Source of the DNA: Sulfurivirga caldicuralii
GTDB lineage: Bacteria; Pseudomonadota; Gammaproteobacteria; Thiomicrospirales; Thiomicrospiraceae
DNA: 64,000 nucleotides
Assembly (NCBI RefSeq): GCF_900141795.1
Contig: NZ_FSRE01000001.1
Coordinates: forward strand, 372,001-436,000
Direction: 5' to 3'
Each line of letters starts with the position of its first letter. The stretch's first letter is position 1. The position numbers and the translations under genes were made by a program. Under the pieces are notes generated by a model. The model was not told where the DNA came from. It saw nothing but the letters and a program-made list of their open reading frames with translations, and ran no database searches. Positions 23,369 to 34,398 of the stretch are shown one piece after another.

Positions 23369-24531
23369 ACCTGCGCGCCGTGTGGACACTGAATCGCATC
23401 GAACGCTATCTGGGGCGCACGGTGGTCGCCTATACGCTCGGCGTGCTCGCCGTGCTGCTGGTGGTGCTGGGCTTTGTGGAGCTGAGCATTCAGCTGGGCA
23501 AGCTCAACGACAGCTACACGCTGGAAAAGGGCGTGCTGTATACGCTGCTGAAGCTGCCTGTGTATGGCTATGAGGTGTTTCCGGTGGCATTGCTGATTGG
23601 CGCGCTCATGGGGCTGGGTGCGCTGGCAAACCGCAGCGAACTGATCGTGATCCGCGCGGCAGGCTGGCCGGTATGGCGCATTTTCGCCGGTGTGCTCAAG
23701 TCGGTGCTGCTGTTTGCCCTGGTGATGGTGGCGCTGGGGGAATGGGTTGCGCCACCCAGCGAGGCGCTGGCGAAAAAGCTGCGTGCGGAAGCGCTGCACA
23801 AGGACTATTCCATCGGCTCTGACAACGGCGTGTGGTTGCGCCAGCGTCTGGGCGGCAAGCCGGCCATGGTGCATGTGCGCACGGTGGTGAATGCGCAGCT
23901 GCTGGCCGGTGTGGAGCTTTTTGTCATGGAAAAGAACCGGTTGGCGCGCTATGTGGCCGCACCACGGGCACGCTGGGATGCTGAAAAGGGTGCCTGGCGG
24001 CTGGAGAGGGCAAAAAGTCGCCAGATTACGGCGCAAAACCGCCTTGTAGACGGCACGCTGCAACCTGCCTTTTCGGTGCGATCCGAAAAAGTCGGGGACC
24101 CCCTTGTCCCGCTGGTGCTCGAGCCGGAGACGCTGACAGTGCTGCAGGTGGATACGCGCTATATGGGCATTCGCGACTTGATGGGTTATATCGATTTTCT
24201 GCACGCCAATGGACTGGATGTGCGGCCCTATCAGCTGGCGCTGGCGCGCAAGCTGTCATTGCCGCTGACCCTGCTGGCCATGCTGGCGATCGTGTTCCCG
24301 CTGGTGTTCGGATCCATTCGGCAGGTGAGCATGGGGCAGCGCATTTTTGTGGGCGTGCTCATCGGGCTGGGCTTTCATTTCGCCAATCAGCTGTTGGGCA
24401 ATCTGGCGCTGGCGTATGGCCTGCCCATCTGGCTGGGTGCTGTGGCGCCTTCATTGATCCTGCTTGCGCTGGCGATGTGGGGGTTTGCGCGTCTGGATCG
24501 GCCGTGGAAACAACGGAGAAAACTTGCGTGA
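23365..24531 (+). CDS. lptG: LPS export ABC permease LptG
   Basis: The 388-residue partner of LptF has three helices, a jellyroll domain and three more helices. Seen are [47 protein letters not shown], and the late [21 protein letters not shown]. The start is GTG at 23365, overlapping the lptF stop. Residues E241-L247 (EKVGDPL) are encoded by a copy of the dispersed 18-bp repeat and fall in the jellyroll domain, next to a surface-loop-like stretch. The stop codon overlaps the arsB start by one base. Confidence 0.95.
   Translation: MNLRAVWTLNRIERYLGRTVVAYTLGVLAVLLVVLGFVELSIQLGKLNDSYTLEKGVLYTLLKLPVYGYEVFPVALLIGALMGLGALANRSELIVIRAAGWPVWRIFAGVLKSVLLFALVMVALGEWVAPPSEALAKKLRAEALHKDYSIGSDNGVWLRQRLGGKPAMVHVRTVVNAQLLAGVELFVMEKNRLARYVAAPRARWDAEKGAWRLERAKSRQITAQNRLVDGTLQPAFSVRSEKVGDPLVPLVLEPETLTVLQVDTRYMGIRDLMGYIDFLHANGLDVRPYQLALARKLSLPLTLLAMLAIVFPLVFGSIRQVSMGQRIFVGVLIGLGFHFANQLLGNLALAYGLPIWLGAVAPSLILLALAMWGFARLDRPWKQRRKLA
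24086..24103 (+). repeat. Dispersed 18-bp repeat, copy 4 (inside lptG)
   Basis: AAAAAGTCGGGGACCCCC lies in frame inside lptG, preceded by a G so that the codons read E-K-V-G-D-P-L. It is oriented along the gene and in the same reading frame as the copies in murE and in the Nudix gene. Confidence 0.9.
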
Positions 24532-25838
24532 TGGCACTGTTAATTTTCATTGTGACGCTTGTTCTGGTGATCTGGCAGCCGCGCGGGCTGGGCATTGGCA
24601 CCAGTGCCTCGCTGGGTGCTGCTGTGGCGCTGATGTCCGGTGTGGTGGACTGGCAGGATATTCCCATTGTCTGGGACATCGTGTGGGATGCCACCTTTAC
24701 CTTTGTGGCGCTGATCATTATTTCGCTGCTGCTGGATGAGGCAGGCTTTTTCCGCTGGACAGCGATGCACGTGGCCCGCTGGGGACGTGGCAACGGCCAC
24801 CGACTGTTTGTGCTGGTGGTGCTTCTGGGCGCACTGATCAGCGCGGTATTTGCCAATGATGGCGCGGCGCTGCTGCTCACACCGATCGTGCTGGCCATTC
24901 TGTTGCGGCTGGGCATCAGTCATGCCGGGGCGTTTGCATTTGTCATTGCCACCGGCTTTATTGCGGATACGGCAAGTCTTCCCCTGGTGATTTCCAACCT
25001 GGTAAACATTGTCAGTGCCAACTATTTCGGTGTGGGCTTTGACCGCTATGCGCAGGTTATGGTGCCGGTCAATCTGGTCTCGATTGCGGCTACACTACTG
25101 GTGCTATGGCTCTATTTCCGCCATGAAATTCCGGATTACGATATGACCAGTCTGGAAGACCCGGCGCGCAGTATTCATGATCCACTGGTGTTCAGGGCGG
25201 CGTTTCCATTGCTGGCGTTGCTGCTGGTGACGCTGTTCGTCACCGCTGCAATGGAGGTTCAGCTGCCCACCTCCCTGTTTGCCGGCACTACGGCACTGAT
25301 TTTTCTGGCGTTGGCAGGGCGCTGGCACAGAGGTGGGCAGGGGGCGGTCATCCCGGTGCGCATGACCCTAAAGCTGGCGCCCTGGCAGATCGTGATTTTC
25401 AGTCTGGGCATGTATCTGGTTGTGTATGGGCTGCACAAGGCTGGACTGACATTGCTGTTGAGCGACTGGCTGACCCGGTTGGAAGCACACGGGCTGGTGG
25501 CAAGCAGCGTGGGCACGGGGGTACTCAGTGCGTTGCTGTCCGCCGTTATGAACAATATGCCCATGGTGCTGGTGGGCGTTTTGGCTATCGATCATGCGCA
25601 GGTATCGGAACTGACCCGCGAGCTGATGATGTATGCCAATGTTATCGGCTGTGATCTGGGGCCGAAATTCACGCCCATCGGCAGTCTGGCGACTCTGCTG
25701 TGGCTGCACGTGCTGGCGCGCAAGGGCGAGGTCATCAGCTGGGGACAGTACATGAAGGTGGGGCTGATCCTTACACCGCCGGTATTGCTGGCAACCCTGC
25801 TGGCGCTGGCATGGTGGCTGCCAGTTGTCAGTGCCTGA
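24531..25838 (+). CDS. arsB: Arsenite efflux permease ArsB
   Basis: This 435-residue, ~12-helix membrane protein is very close to classical ArsB. Diagnostic stretches are [95 protein letters not shown] and [20 protein letters not shown]. It extrudes arsenite and antimonite using the proton gradient. The ATG at 24531 shares a base with the lptG stop, so it appears to be translated as the third gene of lptF-lptG-arsB, far from arsR. A strong terminator follows. Confidence 0.96.
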   Translation: MALLIFIVTLVLVIWQPRGLGIGTSASLGAAVALMSGVVDWQDIPIVWDIVWDATFTFVALIIISLLLDEAGFFRWTAMHVARWGRGNGHRLFVLVVLLGALISAVFANDGAALLLTPIVLAILLRLGISHAGAFAFVIATGFIADTASLPLVISNLVNIVSANYFGVGFDRYAQVMVPVNLVSIAATLLVLWLYFRHEIPDYDMTSLEDPARSIHDPLVFRAAFPLLALLLVTLFVTAAMEVQLPTSLFAGTTALIFLALAGRWHRGGQGAVIPVRMTLKLAPWQIVIFSLGMYLVVYGLHKAGLTLLLSDWLTRLEAHGLVASSVGTGVLSALLSAVMNNMPMVLVGVLAIDHAQVSELTRELMMYANVIGCDLGPKFTPIGSLATLLWLHVLARKGEVISWGQYMKVGLILTPPVLLATLLALAWWLPVVSA

Positions 25839-25877
25839 TGGCAATGCCCTCGCTGCGTCAGGATGCCAGCGGGCATG

Positions 25878-25908
25878 AAAAAAGCCGTCCAGATGGGACG
25901 GCTTTTTT
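25878..25908. terminator. Bidirectional terminator between arsB and purD
   Basis: AAAAAAGCCGTCC-AGAT-GGGACGGCTTTTTT serves both convergent units. Confidence 0.92.
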
Positions 25909-25931
25909 ATGGCTGGCGTGAAACAAGGGGG

Positions 25932-27230
25932 TTATTGCTGGCCCTGTTCCCGTGCAATGGCGCGGTGACCGATGTCGGTGCGGTGATATTCGTCCGGCCA
26001 GTGGATTTTGGCCACCGCTTCATAGGCCTTGCGCTGCGCCTCGGAAACGGTGTCACCCAGTGCGGTGACACACAGCACGCGTCCGCCATTGGTGAGCACC
26101 TTGCCCTCGTCGGACAGTTTTGTGCCCGCGTGGAAGACCTTCACGTCAGGCAGCTGAGCCGCATCCTCCAGTCCCTCGATCACATCGCCCTTGCGGTAGC
26201 TGTCGGGATAGCCGCCGGCGGCCATGACTACACCCAGCGCCGCGCGCGGATCCCACCGGGTTTCGTGCTGGTCCAGCGTGCCGTCGAAAGCAGCTTCGAT
26301 CAGTTCGATCAGGTCAGACTGCATGCGCATCATGATAGGCTGGGTTTCGGGGTCGCCGAAGCGGCAGTTGTACTCCAGCACCTTGGGCGTGCCATCCTCG
26401 GCAATCATCAGGCCGGCATACAGAAAGCCGGTGTAGGGCGCGCCTTCGGCTGCCATGCCGCGCAGGGTGGGCCAGATGACTTCGTTCATGATGCGTTCAT
26501 GGATTTCAGGCGTCACAACCGGGGCGGGAGAGTAGGCGCCCATGCCGCCGGTGTTGGGACCGGTGTCGCCGTTGTCGCGCGCCTTGTGGTCCTGGCTGGT
26601 GGCCATGGCGATGACGTGCTCGCCATCGGCCATGACAATAAAGCTGGCCTCTTCACCGCTCAGAAATTCCTCAATGACCACGCGGGAGCCGGCGTCGCCG
26701 AACTTGTTGCCGGCGAGCATGTCTTCTACCGCGGCGATGGCTTCGTCTTGCGTCTGCGCCAGAATCACGCCCTTGCCGGCGGCCAGACCATCGGCCTTGA
26801 CCACGATGGGTGCGCCCTTCTCGCGGATATAGGCGGTGGCATCAGCGATGTCGGTGAAGACGCCGTACGCAGCAGTGGGAATGTTGTATTTGGCAAGGAA
26901 GTCCTTGGTGAACGCCTTGGAGCCTTCCAGCTGCGCGGCCTTCTGCGTGGGGCCGAAGCACTTGAGCCCGGCGGCCTGAAAGGCATCCACCACGCCCAGC
27001 ACCAGCGGGGCCTCGGGGCCGACGATAGTCAGGTCGATGGCATTGTCCCGTGCGAACTTCACCAGCCCGTCGATATCTGTTGCCTCAATGGCCACGTTTT
27101 CCATGTTGGGTTCCAGTGCGGTGCCGGCGTTGCCCGGCGCCACATAGACCGTATCCACTTTCGGGGATTGCGCCGTTTTCCACGCCAGCGCATGTTCGCG
27201 GCCGCCGCCGCCAATGACGAGTACTTTCAT
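25932..27230 (-). CDS. purD: Phosphoribosylamine-glycine ligase
   Basis: The 432-residue ATP-grasp enzyme forms glycinamide ribonucleotide. Recognised are KVLVIGGGGREHALAWK at the N-terminus, TIVGPEAPLVLGVVD, the ATP-grasp loop VKADGLAAGKGVILA and LEYNCRFGDPETQPIMMRM. It is the last gene of the unit that includes purH and fis, 12 bp after purH, and ends at the terminator shared with arsB. Confidence 0.97.
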   Translation of the reverse strand: MKVLVIGGGGREHALAWKTAQSPKVDTVYVAPGNAGTALEPNMENVAIEATDIDGLVKFARDNAIDLTIVGPEAPLVLGVVDAFQAAGLKCFGPTQKAAQLEGSKAFTKDFLAKYNIPTAAYGVFTDIADATAYIREKGAPIVVKADGLAAGKGVILAQTQDEAIAAVEDMLAGNKFGDAGSRVVIEEFLSGEEASFIVMADGEHVIAMATSQDHKARDNGDTGPNTGGMGAYSPAPVVTPEIHERIMNEVIWPTLRGMAAEGAPYTGFLYAGLMIAEDGTPKVLEYNCRFGDPETQPIMMRMQSDLIELIEAAFDGTLDQHETRWDPRAALGVVMAAGGYPDSYRKGDVIEGLEDAAQLPDVKVFHAGTKLSDEGKVLTNGGRVLCVTALGDTVSEAQRKAYEAVAKIHWPDEYHRTDIGHRAIAREQGQQ

Positions 27231-27242
27231 GCCCGTGTCTCC

Positions 27243-28808
<1,566 letters not shown>

Positions 28809-28810
28809 GG

Positions 28811-29068
28811 TCACTCCTGAATGTGGGTCAGTTGGTAATAGGTGATTTTCTTGAGCAGGGTGTTGCGGTTGATGCCGAGAATGCGTGCCGCGTGGGTGCG
28901 GTTGCCACCGGTGCGCTGCAGGACGACGCGCAGCAGGGGGGGCTCCACCTGCTCGAGCACGGTTTTGTACAGGCGGGTCATGTCCTCTTCGCCCATTGCC
29001 TCGAAATAGGCGCGCACGGCCTGTTCGACGGCGTCGCTGAGGGAAATGGGCTCACAAGGCGAAGGCAT
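28811..29068 (-). CDS. fis: Nucleoid protein Fis
   Basis: The 85-residue DNA-bending protein regulates rRNA promoters, recombination and supercoiling. The C-terminal helix-turn-helix is [21 protein letters not shown], preceded by [19 protein letters not shown], both standard for Fis. ATG 29068 overlaps dusB by 17 nt, reproducing the classic dusB-fis operon; a longer in-frame start lies inside dusB. It is somewhat shorter than the 98-residue E. coli protein at its N-terminus. Confidence 0.95.
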   Translation of the reverse strand: MPSPCEPISLSDAVEQAVRAYFEAMGEEDMTRLYKTVLEQVEPPLLRVVLQRTGGNRTHAARILGINRNTLLKKITYYQLTHIQE

Positions 29069-30032
29069 GGCTGTATGTCTGTTCGATCCAGTCAAGTTGG
29101 GCCTGAGCATGGCTCAGACGGACAAAGGTGTTGCGAAACGTTTCGCCATTGGGCAGGTGGCGGGCATACCAGCCCGCATGCTTGCGTGCCAGACGTACCC
29201 CTGTCGTTTCACCGTAATAGGCGTGCAGTTCGCGCACATGCCGGTGCAGGGTGGCGACACGCTCCTCAAGGCTGGGCGGGATCCACTCCTCTTCGGTGAG
29301 GGCAGCGCGTATTTCGCCAAAGATCCACGGGTTGCCAAAACTGGCGCGTCCGACCATGACCCCTGCTGCACCGGTGTATTTTAATACATGGCGGGCCTTG
29401 TCGCCGCTGTCGATGTCGCCATTGGCAAGCACCGGTATGGTTAGACGCTGGGCGATTTCGGCGAGGGTATCGTATTCTGCCTCACCCTGAAAGCGCTGGG
29501 ATCGGGTGCGCCCGTGGATGGTGACCAGGGCAAGACCACTTTCCTGAGCAATCCAGGCCAGTTCGGGCGCATTGCGGTGGCCCTCGTCGGTGCCGGTGCG
29601 CATCTTGACGGTGACCGGGACCGGTACGGCCGCCACCACCGCCTCGAAAATGGCCGCCACACGTGCCGGGTCGCTCATTAAGGCAGAGCCAGCTGCCACA
29701 TTGCACACCTTTTTGGCCGGGCAGCCCAGATTGAGATCGATGATATCCGCGCCCTGATCCACGTGCCAGCGTGCGGCATCCGCCAGCAGCTGTGGATCAT
29801 GCCCCAGCAGTTGAACGGCGTGGGGAGCAGGCTCGGCAGAATCGGCCCGACGGGTGAGGGATTTTCTGTGGTTGCGCAGGTCGGGTTTGCTGTGGGTCAT
29901 TTCTGCTACGGCATAGCCTGCACCCTGTTCGCGGCAGAGTGTGCGAAACACCCTGTCCGTCACGCCTGCCATGGGCGCCAGTGCAAGGTTGTTGGGCAGG
30001 CGCCATGACCCGATCTGCAGCGGTTTGAGCAC
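29052..30032 (-). CDS. dusB: tRNA-dihydrouridine synthase DusB
   Basis: The FMN-dependent TIM-barrel enzyme (326 residues) reduces uridine in the tRNA D-loop. Features are LAPMAGVTDRVFRTLCREQG, DLNLGCPAKKVCNVAAGSAL with the catalytic Cys, VTVKMRTG, and GAAGVMVGRASFGNPWIF. The start is GTG at 30032, 7 bp after dolP. It is followed by fis with a 17-nt overlap. Confidence 0.96.
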   Translation of the reverse strand: MLKPLQIGSWRLPNNLALAPMAGVTDRVFRTLCREQGAGYAVAEMTHSKPDLRNHRKSLTRRADSAEPAPHAVQLLGHDPQLLADAARWHVDQGADIIDLNLGCPAKKVCNVAAGSALMSDPARVAAIFEAVVAAVPVPVTVKMRTGTDEGHRNAPELAWIAQESGLALVTIHGRTRSQRFQGEAEYDTLAEIAQRLTIPVLANGDIDSGDKARHVLKYTGAAGVMVGRASFGNPWIFGEIRAALTEEEWIPPSLEERVATLHRHVRELHAYYGETTGVRLARKHAGWYARHLPNGETFRNTFVRLSHAQAQLDWIEQTYSHAFAL

Positions 30033-30039
30033 GGCTCGC

Positions 30040-30615
30040 TCAGAGGCGATCCATGGCGTCCACCACCTTGCGCACGCCCTTGACGCGCGAAGCGGCGGCG
30101 ATGGCTTTCTGGGCTTCCTGTTTGCTGACCAGGCCCATCAGATAAACCGTGCCGTCATAAACGGTATAGCGAATGGCCGCGCTGGTCAGTCCCTTGGTCT
30201 TGACCATTTCTGCCTTGACCTTGGCGGCGATCCAGCCATCTTCACGAGCGCGGTCCGGGGTGCGCGGGGCACCAACACGAACGCGGTTATAGACCTTACG
30301 CACATAGGGCACCTGGCGGGCCAGGCGGTTGAGCAGCTGCAGGTCGGCTTCGGTGGGGACAGCGCCGACCAGCAGCATCTTGTGGTTGTAGGTCATCACC
30401 TCAATGTTGTTGACGTCCAGCCCCGCCTGGCGCATGAGCTCGATCATGCGGGCCTGCGCCTTTTCATCTTCCGTAATGGTGTCCGCGTCGCGGCGCTCGG
30501 CACCGAAATAGTAGCCCAGCGCACCGGCACCGCCTGCAAGGATGAGTGGGGCAGCACATTGGCTGAGGCCCAGTGTCAGGGCCAGCGTTACCAGAATAAG
30601 GCGCAATTTTTTCAC
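30040..30615 (-). CDS. dolP: BON-domain outer-membrane lipoprotein DolP
   Basis: The 191-residue precursor has a lipoprotein signal (KKLRLILVTLALTLGLSQCA, lipidated Cys in the lipobox LSQC) and two BON domains, which bind phospholipid surfaces. One ends near VGAVPTEADLQLLNRLARQV and the other near TVYLMGLVSKQEAQKA. DolP (YraP) maintains the outer membrane at division sites. The start is GTG at 30615 with GGAGA upstream; a longer frame lacks a sensible signal. It overlaps lpoA by 4 nt. yraN and diaA, usually between lpoA and dolP, are absent. Confidence 0.92.
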   Translation of the reverse strand: MKKLRLILVTLALTLGLSQCAAPLILAGGAGALGYYFGAERRDADTITEDEKAQARMIELMRQAGLDVNNIEVMTYNHKMLLVGAVPTEADLQLLNRLARQVPYVRKVYNRVRVGAPRTPDRAREDGWIAAKVKAEMVKTKGLTSAAIRYTVYDGTVYLMGLVSKQEAQKAIAAASRVKGVRKVVDAMDRL

Positions 30616-32051
30616 GGGGTGTCTCCTGTTCGGGTAATGGATCCATCGCTGCTGTATTGTAGCCATATCAGTCGACGCGTCAGGTCGCCGTGTTCATCAA
30701 ATCCAAGACGTCCGGTCAGGCGCTGGGCGCACGTACCTTTGGGAAGGGGGTGAGTGCTCAGCCACAGGGCGTCGGCGCCATAGGCTTCCAGGCGGTTTGC
30801 ATAGGGGTCCGGGTTCAGCAGCACGGGCATGCCCGGAAAGGGAATATGCTTGAGATCCCGCGTGGCAATGGCGGAGGTATGCAGGCTTTCGTGCATGAGC
30901 AGAGAGGTGCCCAGCACGGGTGTTTTCAGGCCATAGAAAGCGCGCAATGGATTGATGACTGCGGCAATTTTGGGGCGCGTGGCAATGACAAGGGCCTGCA
31001 GGTCCTGACGAGGTCGGGGCTGAAAGGCAAGTGGATGGTTAAGTGTGTACTGAAGATTGTTTTTGCGTGCTTTGCTCAGGTCGATATGCAGGAGATGATC
31101 GAATGTATAACGAATCTTGCGCGGATTAAGGTCGTAGTTGGCCGCAATGGCGGTATGGGAGGGGGTTTGCATCCAGGTGTCCATCAGCTCCTGGGTAATG
31201 CGTTGAGCCGAAGGTGTCTGTTCAGAGAAGATGCCGATGCGGCGCGCGCCGAGCGCATGCAGCCATGCTACCAGCATGTCGATTTCGTTGGAACGTGTAT
31301 AGTGCAGACTGTAGCCATAGCCATTTATCCGATCGTTCAAAAGCCATGCGGGCAACATGCCTCGCTGGCTGATCCAGGCAATGTTTTCGGGGAGGAGAGG
31401 GCCGATCACGGCATCAGCAGGTGTGCTGAGAAGTGCGGCGTAGCCTTTTTGCAGACGCTCGCGGCTGCTGGTGTCATGAAAGGTGAGCTGGAGTTGGGGT
31501 ATCCGCTGGCTGTAAAGCTGCTTGATCATGCCGGCGCGAATGCTTTGTGCCACCGGCGCATAACGTCCCTGAAGCGGCAGTAGTACGGCAACGTGTCTGG
31601 GAGCGGTCGGGGCTCTGGTCAGGGCGGGAAGCAGATGATGCCAGTAGATGGCGCGTGGATAAAGCCATTTCAAATCCTGAGCGCGTTGCTGAAGGCAGCA
31701 GGTTTTGGCATTCATGAAATCCACCAGATCAACCCACGCGCGGACCTGCAGATAGGGGCTTTCAGAAAGGTGCGCCCGACTCTCAGGCGGCAATTTTCTC
31801 AACTGTGACCAGATTGCCACTTCAATTGCAGCGCGATCCGCGTCGGAGCTCAATTGCCACAAGGCTTCCGACTGCAGAATGAAGCGCTCCCAATCCCCTC
31901 GCTGACGGGCCTGCTGAATGGCAGTTTGAAGGCTTTGCTGGGGGGGTGCAGCTTCAAGCGGGGGCGGTGAAGTCTGGGGCGCTGGCTTGCGAGGAGGTTG
32001 TGCACACTGGCTGAGGGTCAGCAGGAGCGGAAGAAGCCATAAGAAACGCAT
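30612..32051 (-). CDS. lpoA: Penicillin-binding protein activator LpoA
   Basis: This 479-residue outer-membrane lipoprotein stimulates the peptidoglycan synthase PBP1a. The signal MRFLWLLPLLLTLSQCAQ ends in a lipobox Cys. A Pro-rich linker leads to a helical TPR-like part (about 40-150), and a periplasmic-binding-protein-like fold begins at HVAVLLPLQGRYAPVAQSIR. The ATG at 32051 is chosen because the signal peptide starts there. It is divergent from rsmI as in E. coli, heads a run through purD, and lacks the usual neighbour yraN. Confidence 0.9.
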   Translation of the reverse strand: MRFLWLLPLLLTLSQCAQPPRKPAPQTSPPPLEAAPPQQSLQTAIQQARQRGDWERFILQSEALWQLSSDADRAAIEVAIWSQLRKLPPESRAHLSESPYLQVRAWVDLVDFMNAKTCCLQQRAQDLKWLYPRAIYWHHLLPALTRAPTAPRHVAVLLPLQGRYAPVAQSIRAGMIKQLYSQRIPQLQLTFHDTSSRERLQKGYAALLSTPADAVIGPLLPENIAWISQRGMLPAWLLNDRINGYGYSLHYTRSNEIDMLVAWLHALGARRIGIFSEQTPSAQRITQELMDTWMQTPSHTAIAANYDLNPRKIRYTFDHLLHIDLSKARKNNLQYTLNHPLAFQPRPRQDLQALVIATRPKIAAVINPLRAFYGLKTPVLGTSLLMHESLHTSAIATRDLKHIPFPGMPVLLNPDPYANRLEAYGADALWLSTHPLPKGTCAQRLTGRLGFDEHGDLTRRLIWLQYSSDGSITRTGDTP

Positions 32052-32153
32052 TACAATGTCGACCCTGTTGTTTTGCACATCATCAAGAAACCCCTGCATC
32101 GGCTGGTTAATATGCTTCAGTCGGTGCGCTGAAAAAACTGAAGGAAATTATAA

Positions 32154-33005
32154 ATGTCCGCAGCTTCAGCCGGGACGCTTTATGTGGTCGCGACCCCTAT
32201 TGGCAATCTCCAGGATATTACGCGGCGAGCGCTGGAGGTGCTGAAGCAGGTGGACTGGATCGCTGCAGAAGATACCCGGCATACACGCCAGCTGTTGGCA
32301 CATTACGGAATCAGCCGTCCCTTGATCAGTTTGCATGAACATAACGAGGCGAGCCGTGCTGAACAGCTTCTGGTGCGGTTGCAGAATGGCGAATGTGGCG
32401 CATTGGTGAGTGATGCCGGCACACCCTTGATCAGCGACCCGGGGGCTACGCTGGTTCGACGCTTGCGTGATGCAGGCATTCATGTTCGTGCAGTACCAGG
32501 CCCCTCGGCCCTGATTGCCGCACTCAGCATTGCCGGGTTGCCGACGGATCGCTTCGCCTTTGAAGGCTTTCTTCCGCCCAAGGCCGGTGCACGCCAGCGC
32601 GTCCTCGAGTCGCTAAAGGGTATGGCGCATACGCTTGTTTTTTATGAGGCGCCCCATCGCCTGCTGGCCTCACTTGAAGCCATGCAGGCGGTATGGGGGG
32701 CGGACCATGCCGCTGTGGTGGTGCGTGAACTGACCAAGCGGTTCGAATCGGTACAGGGCGAGACGTTGGGCGAGGTCCTGGCATACTTTGCGGCCCACCC
32801 TGACGAGGTTCGGGGCGAGTGCGTCATTCTGTTGGGCCCGGATGAGCCTCGTTCGGCTTCACCGGCGTTGGACCCGGCGGTGGTGCTGGGCGACCTGTTG
32901 GAAAAGGGGATTTCAGCAAAGGTTGCTGCGCAGCTTGCCAGTCGCTGGCTGGGTCTGCGCCGCAACGCGGCCTACAAGCTGGCCCAGTCATTAAAAAAAG
33001 CGTGA
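32154..33005 (+). CDS. rsmI: 16S rRNA 2'-O-methyltransferase RsmI
   Basis: The 283-residue SAM-dependent enzyme methylates the ribose of C1402 in 16S rRNA. The family signature is complete: TLYVVATPIGNLQDIT, AAEDTRHTRQLLAHYGI, LVSDAGTPLISDPG, PGPSALIAALSIAGLPTDRF and the EAPHRL motif. The C-terminal region with LASRWLGLRRNAAYKLAQSL is the RsmI HTH-like tail. Divergent from lpoA; 213 bp of uncommitted sequence separate it from rnpB. Confidence 0.96.
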   Translation: MSAASAGTLYVVATPIGNLQDITRRALEVLKQVDWIAAEDTRHTRQLLAHYGISRPLISLHEHNEASRAEQLLVRLQNGECGALVSDAGTPLISDPGATLVRRLRDAGIHVRAVPGPSALIAALSIAGLPTDRFAFEGFLPPKAGARQRVLESLKGMAHTLVFYEAPHRLLASLEAMQAVWGADHAAVVVRELTKRFESVQGETLGEVLAYFAAHPDEVRGECVILLGPDEPRSASPALDPAVVLGDLLEKGISAKVAAQLASRWLGLRRNAAYKLAQSLKKA

Positions 33006-33218
33006 GAGTTTGTAGGGTGCACCATTTGTTTTGCATGTGACCGGGTTTGTCTTTCCATCGAGGTAGTTGGGTTTTTGAGTATTGCCCGCAAGCGTAGGGC
33101 AGTCGCCGAGGAGCTTGCAGTAGGTACTGATGCAGTGGCGGCAGCCACGTTTGACACACGCAGGGGCGCTTGAAAAAACGGTTCGCGCCCTTATTTACAA
33201 TAGGCGTATAATGCGCAT
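33006..33218. other. rsmI-rnpB spacer with the rnpB promoter
   Basis: The stretch holds no gene I can support. A stop-free frame (33039-33170, ending TTTGACACACGC) has no start or recognisable family. At its right end TATAAT (33207-33212) stands 7 bp before the predicted 5' end of the RNase P RNA and is its likely -10 box. The -35 region is weak (TTCGCG, 19 bp upstream). Confidence 0.55.
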
Positions 33219-33595
<377 letters not shown>

Positions 33596-33873
33596 AATTC
33601 TTTCCCCACTTCATCCCACCTGTTCAGCAAGCAGTGAATCTGCACTCTCTTCCCCATATATTGTGTCTTGCAGCCTCGCTTTATCTATATGAAGAGGGTT
33701 CTGTTTGTTTCTTTTCTTTTCTCTGTTTATTTTTTTTCTTTGGTTTGATTTTTAACCTGTTGTAATTAAAGCATATTTTTATCTGTGGTCGCATTTTGAT
33801 TGTGGCCTCTCCTCCCTTGTGCTTTGTCCGCTAAGTGCTTGTCAATCAAAGGAAAAATATCCGCTTTTTACGG
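33596..33873. other. AT-rich, pyrimidine-tract region between rnpB and mraZ
   Basis: No gene is supported here. The middle (about 33690-33800) is strikingly T-rich on the plus strand, with runs such as TTTATTTTTTTTCTTTGG, unlike the GC-rich surroundings. It may contain the rnpB terminator and an upstream element for the mraZ promoter. A 74-codon frame crossing from rnpB is an artefact of the RNA gene. Confidence 0.5.
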
Positions 33874-33902
33874 TTGACACGTCTTTTCATCATCAATATA
33901 GT
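33874..33902 (+). promoter_or_regulatory. Sigma70 promoter of the mraZ division cluster
   Basis: A consensus TTGACA (33874-33879) and TATAGT (33897-33902) are 17 bp apart. It is the strongest-looking promoter in the window and lies 40 bp upstream of mraZ. Confidence 0.85.
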
Positions 33903-33940
33903 GGGCACAAGTGGCAAAAAGTGGGGAGTGGTGGTGACGT
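33901..33940 (+). promoter_or_regulatory. Four 10-bp direct repeats, MraZ operator
   Basis: GTGGGCACAA, GTGGCAAAAA, GTGGGGAGTG and GTGGTGACGT follow each other exactly every 10 bp from the -10 box to the base before mraZ. MraZ is known to bind TGGGN direct repeats with 5-bp spacers in its own promoter, so this is the expected autorepression site. Four units are one more than in E. coli; the second and fourth deviate from TGGG. Confidence 0.8.
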
Positions 33941-33941
33941 A

Positions 33942-34397
33942 ATGTTTTTTCGCGGATTGCATCAGGTCAATCTGGACCAGAAGGGACGCCTTGCGATCCC
34001 CAAGCGCATCCGTGACGCCATCGCCCAGAGCGGAAACACCACCCTGGTTGCCACCATTGATCTGCAAAGTCCCTGCCTGTTGCTGTATCCCTTTGAAGAA
34101 TGGAAGCATATCGAACAGAAAATCATGGCGTTGCCCAATATCGATCCCACGGCGCGACGCTATCAGCGTCTGTTTGTCGGGTTTGCCCACGAGCTGGACA
34201 TGGATGGTCAGGGGCGTGTGCTGGTGCCGTCGGTATTGAGAGAGCATGTGGATCTTGAGAAGCAGGCCGTGTTGCTGGGGCAGGGTAACAAGCTGGAGCT
34301 GTGGCCGCAGGCGCGCTGGGATGAAACCTGCCCGGCCATGCTTGAAGATGTGCAAAACGAGCCGGTGCCCGAAGTGCTCACCAATTTGAGTATTTGA
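33942..34397 (+). CDS. mraZ: Transcriptional regulator MraZ
   Basis: This 151-residue protein consists of two AbrB-like SpoVT swapped-hairpin halves ([20 protein letters not shown] and [20 protein letters not shown]), each with the DxxGR(L/V) motif. It forms a ring that binds repeated TGGG boxes and represses the division cluster. The ATG at 33942 gives the usual MFFRGLHQV start; an upstream in-frame start lies before the promoter. rsmH begins one base after its stop. Confidence 0.96.
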   Translation: MFFRGLHQVNLDQKGRLAIPKRIRDAIAQSGNTTLVATIDLQSPCLLLYPFEEWKHIEQKIMALPNIDPTARRYQRLFVGFAHELDMDGQGRVLVPSVLREHVDLEKQAVLLGQGNKLELWPQARWDETCPAMLEDVQNEPVPEVLTNLSI

Positions 34398-34398
34398 T

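Noticed and set aside
33008-33170. Possible short gene between rsmI and rnpB on either strand
   Set aside because: No start with a ribosome site, no family resemblance, and the minus-strand version overlaps the end of rsmI.
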